26,397 nt of DNA from CAZSPL01 sp964608735 (lineage in GTDB: Bacteria > JAJVIF01 > JAPKYR01 > CAZSPL01), in the NCBI GenBank assembly GCA_964608735.1, contig CAZSPL010000026.1:1-26397 (forward strand), written 5' to 3'. Below the pieces are notes generated by a model. It searched no databases. It saw only the letters and a program-made list of their open reading frames with translations, and was not told where the DNA came from. The position numbers were made by a program, and so were the translations under genes. Positions 8,317 to 15,935 of the stretch are shown here, piece by piece; positions within the stretch are counted from its first letter, which is position 1, and every line of letters starts with the position of its first letter.

Positions 8317-9164
8317 TGAACTGGATGAACAAGATAACCCAGCTCGACCGCCGTTGGATTTTCCTCCTTGTGGCGGTATGTGTTATCGTCCCGCAGATAG
8401 CTAAATTCAGCCTTCCCATGAAAGCCACGCCAAATGTCCGGAAAGTGTTCGACCATATCGAGTCCCTCCCGAAAGGCGCGCGGATATTCATATGGATGGA
8501 TTACGACCCCGCGAGCGAAGCGGAGCTTTATCCCATGACCCTTGCCATCATGAGGCATTGCTTCGAGAGAGGGGACAGGGTGATGGCCGCCACGTTCTGG
8601 GTCACCGGCAAGGACCTCATCACAAAGGCGCTGAACCAGATGAAGCGGGAGTACAACCTCGAGCACGGTGTCGGGTACGCGAACTACGGCTACCAGGTCG
8701 GGGGAGCGTATGTGATCATGCAGGCCGGTGTGAATTTCCCCGCGGCGCTTCCTATGGCGAAGTTGCAGCGTACCGAAGACATGCCAATTACACAGGGCAT
8801 CACTAAACTCGGCGATCTCGATTACATCATCGACCTCGCGGCGGGATCCACCATCGACTGGTGGGTCGCGTACGGCGTCGAGCGCTATAACTTCACGCTC
8901 GGCGGCGGAGTCACGGCGGTAAGCGCCACGCAGTATTATCCATATCTCGACACCGGCCAGCTCAACGGCCTCATCGGCGGCCTCAAGGGTGCCGCGGAAT
9001 ATGAGAAACTGCTGGATGATAAATATGGAACCGGCGTCGGCAAAGCCCCCCTCATCGGGAAAGGCATGTCGGGGATGGGATCCCAGTCGGTTGTACATGC
9101 ACTGATAATTGTCCTCGTAGTAGTAACCAACATCTTCTATCTCGTCCAGAGGAAGAAAGGATAA
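8316..9164 (+). CDS. Unrecognised protein with membrane anchors at both ends
   Basis: This 282-residue protein has a membrane segment near residues 13-31 and another at about 254-275, ending in the short basic tail Q-R-K-K-G. Between them lies a soluble alpha/beta domain (about 35-250) with G-A-R-I-F-I-W-M-D-Y-D, glycine-rich G-Y-A-N-Y-G-Y-Q-V-G-G and D-L-A-A-G-S-T-I-D-W-W. The domain pattern suggests a folded enzyme-like or Rossmann-like unit, but I cannot assign a family. The start codon overlaps the preceding stop, and the following gene begins 12 bases after its stop. It is therefore a tightly co-expressed subunit. Which membrane face the domain occupies depends on the unproved orientation of the first helix. 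Confidence 0.8.
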   Translation: MNWMNKITQLDRRWIFLLVAVCVIVPQIAKFSLPMKATPNVRKVFDHIESLPKGARIFIWMDYDPASEAELYPMTLAIMRHCFERGDRVMAATFWVTGKDLITKALNQMKREYNLEHGVGYANYGYQVGGAYVIMQAGVNFPAALPMAKLQRTEDMPITQGITKLGDLDYIIDLAAGSTIDWWVAYGVERYNFTLGGGVTAVSATQYYPYLDTGQLNGLIGGLKGAAEYEKLLDDKYGTGVGKAPLIGKGMSGMGSQSVVHALIIVLVVVTNIFYLVQRKKG

Positions 9165-9176
9165 GGTGACTGCATC

Positions 9177-9836
9177 ATGATGGAAACACTCGGAATCTGG
9201 ATCGCCGCCCTTTTAACGCTGATGATGTTCAGCTTCCTCTATAAGGATAACCCGTTCTACAAATTCGGCGAGCATCTCTACCTCGGCCTCTCGGTGGGTT
9301 ACTTCATATGCATCACGTGGTTCGAAGTCCTCAAACCCCAGCTCGTGGTGCCGCTCACTGAAGACCACGACTACCTGCTTATCATCCCGATGATCCTCGG
9401 TTTCCTGATGCTCGCCAGGTTCGTGAGGCAGATAGCCTGGGTCAGCCGCTGGTCGATGGCGTATTACATCGGCTTCGGCTCCGGCATCGCGATACCCTCC
9501 ATCCTGATGGCATCTATCATGCGCCAGCTCGAAATGACCATGATAACCATAAATCAGCCGGAAGGCGCGATGAAGATAATCGCATGGGGACCATCACTGA
9601 TAGGGCAGTTGCTCATAGTTATCGGCGTATTCTGTGTGCTGACCTACTTCTATTTCTCGGTCGAGCACAAGGGCTTCATCGGCCGCGTGGGAAGAATCGG
9701 TATCTACTTCCTCATGGTAAGCTTCGGCGCCGCATTCGGTTACACCGTCATGGCCCGCGTCAGCCTGCTTATCGGCCGCGTGCAGTTCCTTCTCGGTGAA
9801 TGGCTGGCCATGTATTTCCCAAAGCTCGCGGGATGA
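9177..9836 (+). CDS. Unrecognised polytopic membrane protein, last gene of the operon
   Basis: This 219-residue protein has about six hydrophobic segments (5-22, 38-60, 68-86, 95-116, 138-160 and 172-200) joined by very short loops, so almost the whole chain lies in the membrane. A basic patch (A-R-F-V-R-Q-I-A-W-V-S-R-W) follows the third segment. ATG 9177 and ATG 9180 are adjacent; the preceding AAGGTGA supports either. No family is recognised. It closes the four-gene cluster that began at 5408 and is followed at once by a terminator. With the other two multi-span proteins it probably forms the membrane part of the complex. Confidence 0.8.
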   Translation: MMETLGIWIAALLTLMMFSFLYKDNPFYKFGEHLYLGLSVGYFICITWFEVLKPQLVVPLTEDHDYLLIIPMILGFLMLARFVRQIAWVSRWSMAYYIGFGSGIAIPSILMASIMRQLEMTMITINQPEGAMKIIAWGPSLIGQLLIVIGVFCVLTYFYFSVEHKGFIGRVGRIGIYFLMVSFGAAFGYTVMARVSLLIGRVQFLLGEWLAMYFPKLAG

Positions 9837-9859
9837 TTTCAGCAAGTAAGCACAATTCA

Positions 9860-9881
9860 CCCGCCGCAAGGCGGGTTTTTT
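9860..9881 (+). terminator. Rho-independent terminator
   Basis: CCCGCC (9860-9865), loop GCAA, GGCGGG (9870-9875), then six T (9876-9881). It ends the four-gene membrane operon and stands between it and miaB. Confidence 0.92.
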
Positions 9882-9893
9882 CATAGCATCTTC

Positions 9894-9902
9894 TGATATA
9901 AT
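9894..9902 (+). promoter_or_regulatory. Extended -10 promoter of miaB
   Basis: TGA followed by a perfect TATAAT (9897-9902). There is no good -35; that position falls on the T tract of the terminator. The predicted start of transcription (about 9909) lies only a few bases before the ATG at 9913. Confidence 0.65.
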
Positions 9903-9912
9903 CGCGCTGCGC

Positions 9913-11217
9913 ATGCCATTGAGTTATTACATAAAGACTTTTGGATGCCAGATGAACGTCGCCGATTCGCGGGAGTATCGCATCGCGATGGAGTCCCGCG
10001 GCATGGTTCCGGCGGACGATGCATTCACGGCGGATATGTTGATCGTCAATACGTGCTCCGTTCGCGCCAAAGCTGAAGACAAACTCGTAAGCTATCTCGG
10101 AGCCGCGCAGGCCGCGCTCGAAACGAATCCGGGATTGCGCGTGGGACTCGTCGGATGCACCGCCACGTTGATGGGTGACGAACTCAAGCGGCGTTTCCCC
10201 GTGATACGATTCACGCTTCCCGCCACTGAGATAGACACATTCTCCGAAAGCCTGATGGAGCACGTTCCCGGGCTTTCGGTATTCTCCCCGGGGACGCAGT
10301 CGAGGATTCCCGACAGAGAGCGGTTCGAGCGCTTCGTAACGGTGATGCGCGGATGCGAGATGTTCTGCACGTATTGCGTCGTACCCCACGCCCGCGGCCG
10401 GGTCCGAAGCCTGCCGTTGAACGAAATCCGGCGGCGATGCGACGAGGCCGTCTCGCAGGGATGCCGGGTGCTTACATTGCTCGGGCAGAACGTGATGGCC
10501 TACGGGCGCAACCCGGTCGACGAATCGGACACCCCATCGAGCTTCGAAGCGCTGTTGAAGGACATCGCGCAACGCTATCCCGAAACATGGATCAAATTCC
10601 TGACGAGCCATCCGCGCGATGTCACCACCGGCCTTGTCGATTTCATCGCATCATCGTCCAATGTCAGCAGGCATTTTCATCTGCCGGTGCAGTCGGGCGA
10701 CGACCGCGTGCTGAAGGACATGAACCGCGGCTATGAATCATCGGACTACAGGGCGCTCATCGGATATATCCGCGAAAAGATGCCCGAAAGCCGGCTGTCG
10801 ACGGATATCATTGCCGGATTTCCCACCGAGGATGACCGTGCCTTCGAGAACACTCTTTCGCTCGTGCGCGATATCCGGTTCGACCAGATGTTCACGTTTC
10901 AGTATTCCCCGCGCGAAGGCACCGCCGCATTTAAATGGGAAGACCCCGTACCGTTCGATACGAAACGGGAAAGATTATACCGGCTGATCGAAATACAGAA
11001 TGATATCGCTCGCCGAAGGAACGAAAGCCTCGCCGGTAAACGAATGCGCGCGATCATCTACGGCACAGCCGACAGGGAGAGCGGCGGCCTGATGGCGGTC
11101 ACCAGGGAATCGCATATCATCGTGATTCCATCGGAAGAATTTCAGCCCGGGGACAGGGTCGATGTTGAAATTACGAGGGGATTAATGCGTACTCTCGAAG
11201 GCCGCGTCGTCGGATGA
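9913..11217 (+). CDS. miaB: tRNA-2-methylthio-N6-dimethylallyladenosine synthase MiaB
   Basis: This is a 434-residue radical-SAM methylthiotransferase that converts i6A37 to ms2i6A37 in tRNAs reading UNN codons. The N-terminal cluster ligands are C12 (F-G-C-Q-M-N), C48 (N-T-C-S-V-R) and C82 (V-G-C-T-A). The radical-SAM CxxxCxxC is C148, C152, C155, followed by the MiaB-typical V-V-P-H-A-R-G-R. The remaining length, to about 370, has the radical-SAM barrel motifs (H-L-P-V-Q-S-G, S-T-D-I-I-A-G-F-P), and a TRAM domain ends the chain. No ribosome site precedes the ATG, and the -10 box ends 10 bases upstream, suggesting a leaderless transcript. The 3' end overlaps the convergent methyltransferase gene by 36 bases. 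Confidence 0.95.
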   Translation: MPLSYYIKTFGCQMNVADSREYRIAMESRGMVPADDAFTADMLIVNTCSVRAKAEDKLVSYLGAAQAALETNPGLRVGLVGCTATLMGDELKRRFPVIRFTLPATEIDTFSESLMEHVPGLSVFSPGTQSRIPDRERFERFVTVMRGCEMFCTYCVVPHARGRVRSLPLNEIRRRCDEAVSQGCRVLTLLGQNVMAYGRNPVDESDTPSSFEALLKDIAQRYPETWIKFLTSHPRDVTTGLVDFIASSSNVSRHFHLPVQSGDDRVLKDMNRGYESSDYRALIGYIREKMPESRLSTDIIAGFPTEDDRAFENTLSLVRDIRFDQMFTFQYSPREGTAAFKWEDPVPFDTKRERLYRLIEIQNDIARRRNESLAGKRMRAIIYGTADRESGGLMAVTRESHIIVIPSEEFQPGDRVDVEITRGLMRTLEGRVVG

Positions 11218-11952
11218 GAGCTTGCGCGCCGCGACGAAATATGTCGCCCAGTAGTGCGGCCCGGCATCATACGGCGTGGCGTCGGGATCATCGTAAAGCG
11301 GAGACTCGATTGCGCGCATGGCGGCATTGATTTCCTGCTCGGTGGGCTCCTTCTTGTACGGCTCCAGCTTTTCTTCCCATCCCTTGATATCATAATTCTT
11401 CAGCCATACGAGCAGCTCGTCGGCGTTCGAGTAATGATGCGGGACTCCCCCCTCGAACTGGTCGAGTTCCGGCACATATGTCCCCTGCTCCACCGCGATG
11501 CCCTCGCCGCAGCGCCAGTCGTTCACCGACGGAAACGACCCGAGAAGATACCCACCGACATTCAGGACCCTTGTTATTTCGCTGAAGCATCTTTGCATGT
11601 GACTCGTGATGCCGTGATGAATCGTCCGGGTGGCGATAACAACATCGAAACATTCATCGGGGAACGGTATCTCCGATGCATCCCCGCGTATGAGCGCTGC
11701 TTCGAGTCCCGCCGAATCGAGATGCCGTTTCGACGCCGCGAGCATGCCGGGAGAATTATCAAGCCCTATCGCTTCGAGGCCTGATTTGGCGAGGACCACG
11801 AGATGCCGCCCCCATCCGCAGCCGACATCGAGCGCGCGGTCCCCTTTCTTCGCGACCTTGCCAAGCCATTCGACGATGAACGGGTCGGGAAGCTCAGTGG
11901 TGAATTCCGCATTCTTCAACCGCTCCGCCCAGATGTCTTTCTCATCATGCAT
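11182..11952 (-). CDS. Class I SAM-dependent methyltransferase
   Basis: This 256-residue protein has a class I methyltransferase core. Motif I is A40-L-D-V-G-C-G-W-G-R-H50, the acidic end of strand 2 follows in I-G-L-D-N-S, then G-D-A-S-E-I-P-F-P-D and motif IV F-D-V-V-I-A-T-R-T-I-H-H, then a G-G-Y-L-L-G-S-F motif. This resembles the Methyltransf_11 type. The substrate cannot be read from sequence; the C-terminal 100 residues are family-variable. It starts 14 bases after the upstream membrane-protein gene and is the last gene of that group. Its last 36 bases are the antisense of the end of miaB, so there is no room for a dedicated terminator between them. Confidence 0.88.
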   Translation of the reverse strand: MHDEKDIWAERLKNAEFTTELPDPFIVEWLGKVAKKGDRALDVGCGWGRHLVVLAKSGLEAIGLDNSPGMLAASKRHLDSAGLEAALIRGDASEIPFPDECFDVVIATRTIHHGITSHMQRCFSEITRVLNVGGYLLGSFPSVNDWRCGEGIAVEQGTYVPELDQFEGGVPHHYSNADELLVWLKNYDIKGWEEKLEPYKKEPTEQEINAAMRAIESPLYDDPDATPYDAGPHYWATYFVAARKLSSDDAAFESTH

Positions 11953-11966
11953 ATGAATAATATCCC

Positions 11967-12788
11967 CTATCCGATGATATGCGCCGCATGAGCCGCGAAA
12001 ACCGCAGCATCATAATATGTCTTCTCCACGATGACATTGAGCACGTCCTGGTTATGCGGACCCAGTAGCGTCTTCAGCAGGATATCGATCCCCTCGAGGA
12101 TTACCGCCGCTACGATGAGCCACAACATCCGGCGCACGCTGAAATTCTTCCACTTGAACAGGTACAGAAGCGGCTGCGCGAGTACGACCGCGAGAAGCAC
12201 GAAGCTCAGTACGCGTATGATGCTCCACACGGGCCAGCATAACCCGAATGCCCACGGGTCGTAGCCGGATGCCTTGAGAAGCCACGCGACATAGTAATTC
12301 ATATATCCCATCTGTATGGCCCCGAAGTACAGGGCGAGGAATCCGCCAGTCGCGATGCTCGCCGCCGCGACGATGCCCATGTGCTCCAGGTGTTCCGGGA
12401 TGAACAGCGCCGGAGTACCTTCCGTCGCGCCGCCCGTATCGATCCACTCCTCCATGTCGACCACATATTCGGGGCCTCTTATGATGACGGTATCCGCGCG
12501 CATCGGGAACCACAGGCAGAGGATGATGAACGCGATGCTCATCCACAGGCAGCTCAGAAGCATCTCGCCATAGGCCGCGAAAATCCTGCGCTTGTAGATC
12601 CAGCGGCACATCACCAGGAACGACGGGATGGTTATCATCAGCGGCAGAAGCCATTTGACGCCCGATGCGAACCCGGCAGCGAGGGGAATCCAACTGAGAA
12701 GAAGAATATAGTGCGGGCGCAGGAAATAGAGCCTCTCGCGCTCCGGCTTTTCCAATGCTGATTTCCGGATGCCTGTTTCTTCACTCAT
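11967..12788 (-). CDS. Unrecognised polytopic membrane protein
   Basis: This 273-residue protein has a charged N-terminal 20 residues and about seven hydrophobic segments: two before residue 65, one at about 75-95, one at 140-160, one at 190-212 and further ones to the end. A hydrophilic loop at about 98-138 (acidic, with D-M-E-E-W-I-D-T-G-G) separates the halves. No conserved motif lets me name it. It lies 24 bases after the DUF92-type gene and 14 bases before the methyltransferase, so the three are probably one transcript. A role in lipid or prenyl metabolism would fit the neighbour but is speculation. Confidence 0.8.
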   Translation of the reverse strand: MSEETGIRKSALEKPERERLYFLRPHYILLLSWIPLAAGFASGVKWLLPLMITIPSFLVMCRWIYKRRIFAAYGEMLLSCLWMSIAFIILCLWFPMRADTVIIRGPEYVVDMEEWIDTGGATEGTPALFIPEHLEHMGIVAAASIATGGFLALYFGAIQMGYMNYYVAWLLKASGYDPWAFGLCWPVWSIIRVLSFVLLAVVLAQPLLYLFKWKNFSVRRMLWLIVAAVILEGIDILLKTLLGPHNQDVLNVIVEKTYYDAAVFAAHAAHIIG

Positions 12789-12812
12789 TATATGAATTCT
12801 CGCAAGCGCTCA

Positions 12813-13556
12813 TCAGCGATTGACGGCGAAAAGAAAATACAGCGCGATACCGATTCCCGCGCCGATGAGGGTGTTGAGGAAATTGATATGCTCGTTTGTG
12901 ACCCCGGGAAGTCTTTCGAGCGTTGCGCCGAGCAGGCTTTCGATGAGGTTGCCGATGAACGACGCGAGTGTCACAATCACAAGCGCGGCCCATCCGAACG
13001 TACTCCAGAAAATCCATGTGAGGAATCCGAGGAACGCCCCGGCGATGATTCCGGCGAGCGTACCCTCGAGGCTTACCGCGCCTTCGGTACCCGGCTCGAC
13101 AACCTTGAAGCTCGTGATGAGTATCGGCGTCTTCCCGATGAGCTGGCCGATTTCGCTCGACGCTGTATCCGCGGCGGCGGTTGCGAGAGCGCATACGAAA
13201 CCGATGATGAGCCAGTCCGCGTCGGGAAAGAAAAAATGCGCCGCCGCGAGTATCAGCGCGATGGCTCCCTTGGCGAGAGTATGCTTCGCCGAACGCTTCC
13301 CGCCAGCTTCCTGCGCGATACCCTTCGCCGCCTTGCGCGAATAACCGATTTTCGTACACAGCGAGCCGATGATGAAGAATGTAAGCAGGATGAGGAACCC
13401 GCGCAGGCCAAGTGAGCCATAGACAATCACGCCGATAACGATTCCACCGACGAAGCCGCTCGGTCCGACGGTCTTGAGCGCGAGCCCGATTATGGCGAAG
13501 AAGAGGGTGACGATTATCGCCTGGAACCACTGGTTGAGTTCGAAGAAGGCTCTCAC
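12813..13556 (-). CDS. DUF92-family membrane protein
   Basis: This 247-residue integral membrane protein matches the DUF92 family. It has about six hydrophobic segments, G-G-K-R-S-A-K-H-T-L-A-K-G near residues 85-98, the core A-T-A-A-A-D-T-A-S-S-E-I-G, and S-L-E-G-T-L-A-G followed by F-I-G-N-L-I-E-S-L-L-G. Family members in plants (VTE6) and cyanobacteria are phytyl-phosphate kinases; whether a bacterial relative here acts on prenyl phosphates is inference. A GTG at 13613 would lengthen the frame, but it lies inside the terminator hairpin of the upstream regulator gene. GTG 13556 is therefore chosen. A TGG-TAGACT extended -10 ends about 7 bases before it, so the transcript may be nearly leaderless. 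It leads the three-gene group. Confidence 0.82.
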   Translation of the reverse strand: MRAFFELNQWFQAIIVTLFFAIIGLALKTVGPSGFVGGIVIGVIVYGSLGLRGFLILLTFFIIGSLCTKIGYSRKAAKGIAQEAGGKRSAKHTLAKGAIALILAAAHFFFPDADWLIIGFVCALATAAADTASSEIGQLIGKTPILITSFKVVEPGTEGAVSLEGTLAGIIAGAFLGFLTWIFWSTFGWAALVIVTLASFIGNLIESLLGATLERLPGVTNEHINFLNTLIGAGIGIALYFLFAVNR

Positions 13557-13594
13557 GAGGGAAAGTCTACCAGATGCCGGGATGCAATGGGAAT

Positions 13595-13619
13595 AAAAAA
13601 GGGAAGGAGCCACCTTCCC
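13595..13619 (-). terminator. Rho-independent terminator after the XRE regulator
   Basis: Read on the minus strand: GGGAAGG (13619-13613), loop TGGCT, CCTTCCC (13607-13601), then six T (13600-13595). It lies 25 bases after the regulator's stop. Confidence 0.88.
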
Positions 13620-13643
13620 GTCGATTTCGAAACACCGGTCCCG

Positions 13644-14174
13644 CTATTTTAGTCGCAGCTCCATCAGCTTGCCTTCGTTGGTCGTAAGCTGATACTTGCC
13701 CGGCTTGAGATTCGTAAACACGAACTTGCCGGTCGCGTCCGTACAGCATGAACCTACAAACTCATCCCCCTTGAACATCTTCAGCGAAAAATATTTCAAC
13801 CTCTCCCCGCCCCCGCCGGTGGCGAATCCAATCACCTTGGAATCATCCACTGTGGGAAGAATTTCCCTGTCGGCATCCTTGAGCAGCTTGGTCGATACTG
13901 CCTGCATGGAATTGACGAGGATGATATCCGTCGGCATCCCGCTGCCCTTGGTCTTCCTTTTTCGCGAGCGTTTTGCCCCGAGGTCCTGTTCGTTGGGGAA
14001 AATCTGCTCCACCGCGACCCCAAGGGCGTTGGCGAGACGCTGGCGCGTGAGGTACGAAGGGGTCCGGTTGCATGATTCGATGTTGGAGATGGTGGCCTGT
14101 GCGACCCCGGTGGTGCGCGAGAGCTGGACCTGGGACATGTCGCTCTTCACTCTGAATTCTCGTAGTCGGTTAAT
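13644..14174 (-). CDS. XRE-family regulator fused to a carboxypeptidase-regulatory-like beta-sandwich, probable ATT start
   Basis: Residues 1-63 form an XRE/Cro-type HTH: N-R-L-R-E-F-R, then S-Q-V-Q-L-S-R-T-T-G-V-A-Q-A-T-I-S-N-I-E, then L-A-N-A-L-G-V. A basic linker (64-82) leads to a C-terminal domain with the T-D-A-T-G-K-F-V-F-T-N-L-K-P-G-K-Y-Q-L pattern of SpaA/carboxypeptidase-regulatory-like folds. GTG 14150 is the first conventional start, but it would remove the first HTH helix (NRLREF). The frame stays open to ATT 14174, preceded by GGAAGGGAG with a 9-nt gap, and an in-frame TGA lies two codons before it. With ATT the protein has 176 residues. DNA-binding is expected; the ligand or partner of the sandwich domain is unknown. 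The gene diverges from an M42 peptidase. Confidence 0.82.
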   Translation of the reverse strand: MNRLREFRVKSDMSQVQLSRTTGVAQATISNIESCNRTPSYLTRQRLANALGVAVEQIFPNEQDLGAKRSRKRKTKGSGMPTDIILVNSMQAVSTKLLKDADREILPTVDDSKVIGFATGGGGERLKYFSLKMFKGDEFVGSCCTDATGKFVFTNLKPGKYQLTTNEGKLMELRLK

Positions 14175-14398
14175 AGTTCATCACTCCCTTCCGTGATCCT
14201 CGACCCTCGTTATATCATGAAGAACACTAAGTAAGATAATAACATCTTTGGCAAAGTAATATAACATAGAATGGCCCCCATGTAAACGGAAAATCGCCTC
14301 GGATATCCCGACATCCCCATTAAATAAGGCCGTGGCACAAAGCGCGGCCGATTTATGATAGAATTACAGGTTAAGAATTTTAATGAGAGGTTTGCATC
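14175..14398. other. Divergent intergenic region
   Basis: This 224-base AT-richer stretch lies between the regulator (leftward) and the peptidase (rightward). It holds the regulator's GGAAGGGAG ribosome site (14184-14192) and, on the plus strand, TGA-TAGAAT (14356-14364), a weak extended -10 about 35 bases before the peptidase ATG. The GAGAGG ribosome site follows at 14385-14390. I see no convincing operator repeat. It is the obvious place for the regulator to act on itself or the peptidase. Confidence 0.4.
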
Positions 14399-15427
14399 AT
14401 GAAATTACTCAAACGCCTTACCGAAGCCTTCGGCACGCCGGGCCGCGAGGATGAGATCAAGGCAATCGTAACGGCAGAACTGAAGAATATCTGCGACAAA
14501 GTATCCGAGGATGAACTGGGGAATGTAATCGGCTTCAAGCGCGGCAAAGCCCCCGCCGCGAAGCGAAAGAAAATAATGCTCGCCGGGCATATGGATGAGA
14601 TCGGCTTCATCGTCAATCACGTCGACGAAAAGGGATTCCTGAGGATCCTCCCCCTCGGCGGATTTGACCCGCGGACATTGATGGCCCAGAAGGTGATGGT
14701 CATGACATCGAAGGGCAAAAACCTTCCCGGCCTCCTGAATCTCGCAGGCAAGCCCATCCATATTCAAACCCCCGATGAGCGTAAAAAAGAACTGAATGTT
14801 AACGATTTCTATGTCGACCTGGCACTTCCCGCGGAAAAAGTGAAGAGCATGGTCGAGACCGGCGACCGTGTATGCTGGCGGCGTGATTTCGAGGAGATAG
14901 GCGTCGCGGTAAGCGGGAAGTCGATGGATGACCGTGTGGGGATATACGTGATGATAGAGGCGCTTCGAAAGGCGAAGAATCCCACACACGACGTATACGC
15001 CGTCGGAAGCGTGCAGGAAGAGGTTGGATGCCGCGGGGCGATGGTATGCGGCTACGGGGTCGACCCGGACATCGGCATCGCTCTCGACGTCACCATCGCG
15101 GCGGATATCCCCGGCTCGGAATCGCACTTGACAGTAAGCAAGCTCGGCGACGGAATCGCCATCAAGATAATGGACAGCCACTCCATATCGGATCCGGGCC
15201 TCGTGAAGGAGTTTCGCGCCATAGCCGATAAGCTCAAGATAAAGTACCAGCTCGAGATCCTTCCCCGTGGCGGAACCGACGCCGGCGCGATCCAACGCGC
15301 ACGCGGGGCGAAGAAAGTCATCACGCTGTCGGTACCCACGCGCTACGTTCATTCCGTAAATGAACTGGTGCACAAGGAAGATGTCCAGGGCGGGATCGAC
15401 CTGCTCGCGGCATACTTAAAGAAGTGA
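14399..15427 (+). CDS. M42-family metallopeptidase (aminopeptidase)
   Basis: This 342-residue protein is of normal length for M42 (TET-type) di-metal aminopeptidases. The metal ligands and catalytic residues are in place: H64 in A-G-H-M-D-E-I-G-F with the supporting D66, the bridging Asp in S-M-D-D-R-V-G (177-178), E207 (general base) and E208 in V-Q-E-E-V-G, D230 in A-L-D-V-T, and H318 in R-Y-V-H-S-V. G-G-T-D-A-G-A-I, near residue 290, is also typical. Members degrade short peptides from the amino end in the cytoplasm. The start is ATG 14399 with GAGAGG 8 bases upstream. It stands alone, with its own terminator, divergent from the XRE-type regulator. Confidence 0.93.
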   Translation: MKLLKRLTEAFGTPGREDEIKAIVTAELKNICDKVSEDELGNVIGFKRGKAPAAKRKKIMLAGHMDEIGFIVNHVDEKGFLRILPLGGFDPRTLMAQKVMVMTSKGKNLPGLLNLAGKPIHIQTPDERKKELNVNDFYVDLALPAEKVKSMVETGDRVCWRRDFEEIGVAVSGKSMDDRVGIYVMIEALRKAKNPTHDVYAVGSVQEEVGCRGAMVCGYGVDPDIGIALDVTIAADIPGSESHLTVSKLGDGIAIKIMDSHSISDPGLVKEFRAIADKLKIKYQLEILPRGGTDAGAIQRARGAKKVITLSVPTRYVHSVNELVHKEDVQGGIDLLAAYLKK

Positions 15428-15451
15428 TATAGCATAAGCGAAAATGCAATT

Positions 15452-15475
15452 GCCGGACATAGTCCGGCTTTTTTT
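15452..15475 (+). terminator. Rho-independent terminator
   Basis: GCCGGAC (15452-15458), loop ATA, GTCCGGC (15462-15468), then seven T (15469-15475). It ends the M42 peptidase transcript. The STAS gene converges on it from the right; its A-rich left flank is only AAAA, so it is a weak terminator in that direction. Confidence 0.9.
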
Positions 15476-15495
15476 GCAATCAAGTGGGAAACCGC

Positions 15496-15846
15496 TTATA
15501 CCTTTGCCAGTCCGGCAAGGGCTTCATCCATGGTCGGAAATACGGGGATGATCTTCTGCATGTTCGAGATCTCAAATATTGTTTTCGGCTGTCCCTGCAG
15601 CCCGCATATCGCGAGGACCCCGTCATTGATGGCAAGCTGTTTGTACGCCGATATGAACACGGCAAGTCCCGCTGAATCGAGAAAGGTCATCTCGTTGAGA
15701 TCCATGATAACTTTCTTCGCGCCGCTCGACGATATGCCGGAGTTGATCCGGGTTTTGCCATCCTCGGCGCTCACAATTTTCAACTCGCCCTTGAGTGCGA
15801 ATACGAGAACACCATCATCGGTCAACTTGCTCTGAACGTCAATCAT
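15496..15846 (-). CDS. STAS-domain protein (anti-sigma factor antagonist-like)
   Basis: This 116-residue single-domain protein has the STAS fold of SpoIIAA/RsbV-type antagonists. Strand 1 reads G-V-L-V-F-A-L-K-G-E-L; the conserved V-I-M-D-L-N-E-M-T-F-L-D-S58-A-G-L-A-V-F follows, where S58 is the usual phosphorylation site. A hydrophobic C-terminal half ends in a helix (D-E-A-L-A-G-L). Such proteins bind an HPK-like anti-sigma kinase in the unphosphorylated form and free a sigma factor; no partner kinase or phosphatase is in the window. ATG 15846 is chosen over an upstream start because GGAGGG stands just 4 bases before it. It follows the barrel-protein gene by 89 bases and may be read from the same transcript. 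Confidence 0.9.
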   Translation of the reverse strand: MIDVQSKLTDDGVLVFALKGELKIVSAEDGKTRINSGISSSGAKKVIMDLNEMTFLDSAGLAVFISAYKQLAINDGVLAICGLQGQPKTIFEISNMQKIIPVFPTMDEALAGLAKV

Positions 15847-15935
15847 CTTTCCCTCCAGCGTATATAGAAACACAGTCTTACATTCCGTTCACGTAAATTT
15901 TAATGCTCCCCTTTATACAATCCATCCGGTGGCCG

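Noticed and set aside
13557..13613. Longer start (GTG 13613) for the DUF92-type gene
   Set aside because: It lies within the hairpin of the preceding gene's terminator and adds a polar segment unlike the family N-terminus.
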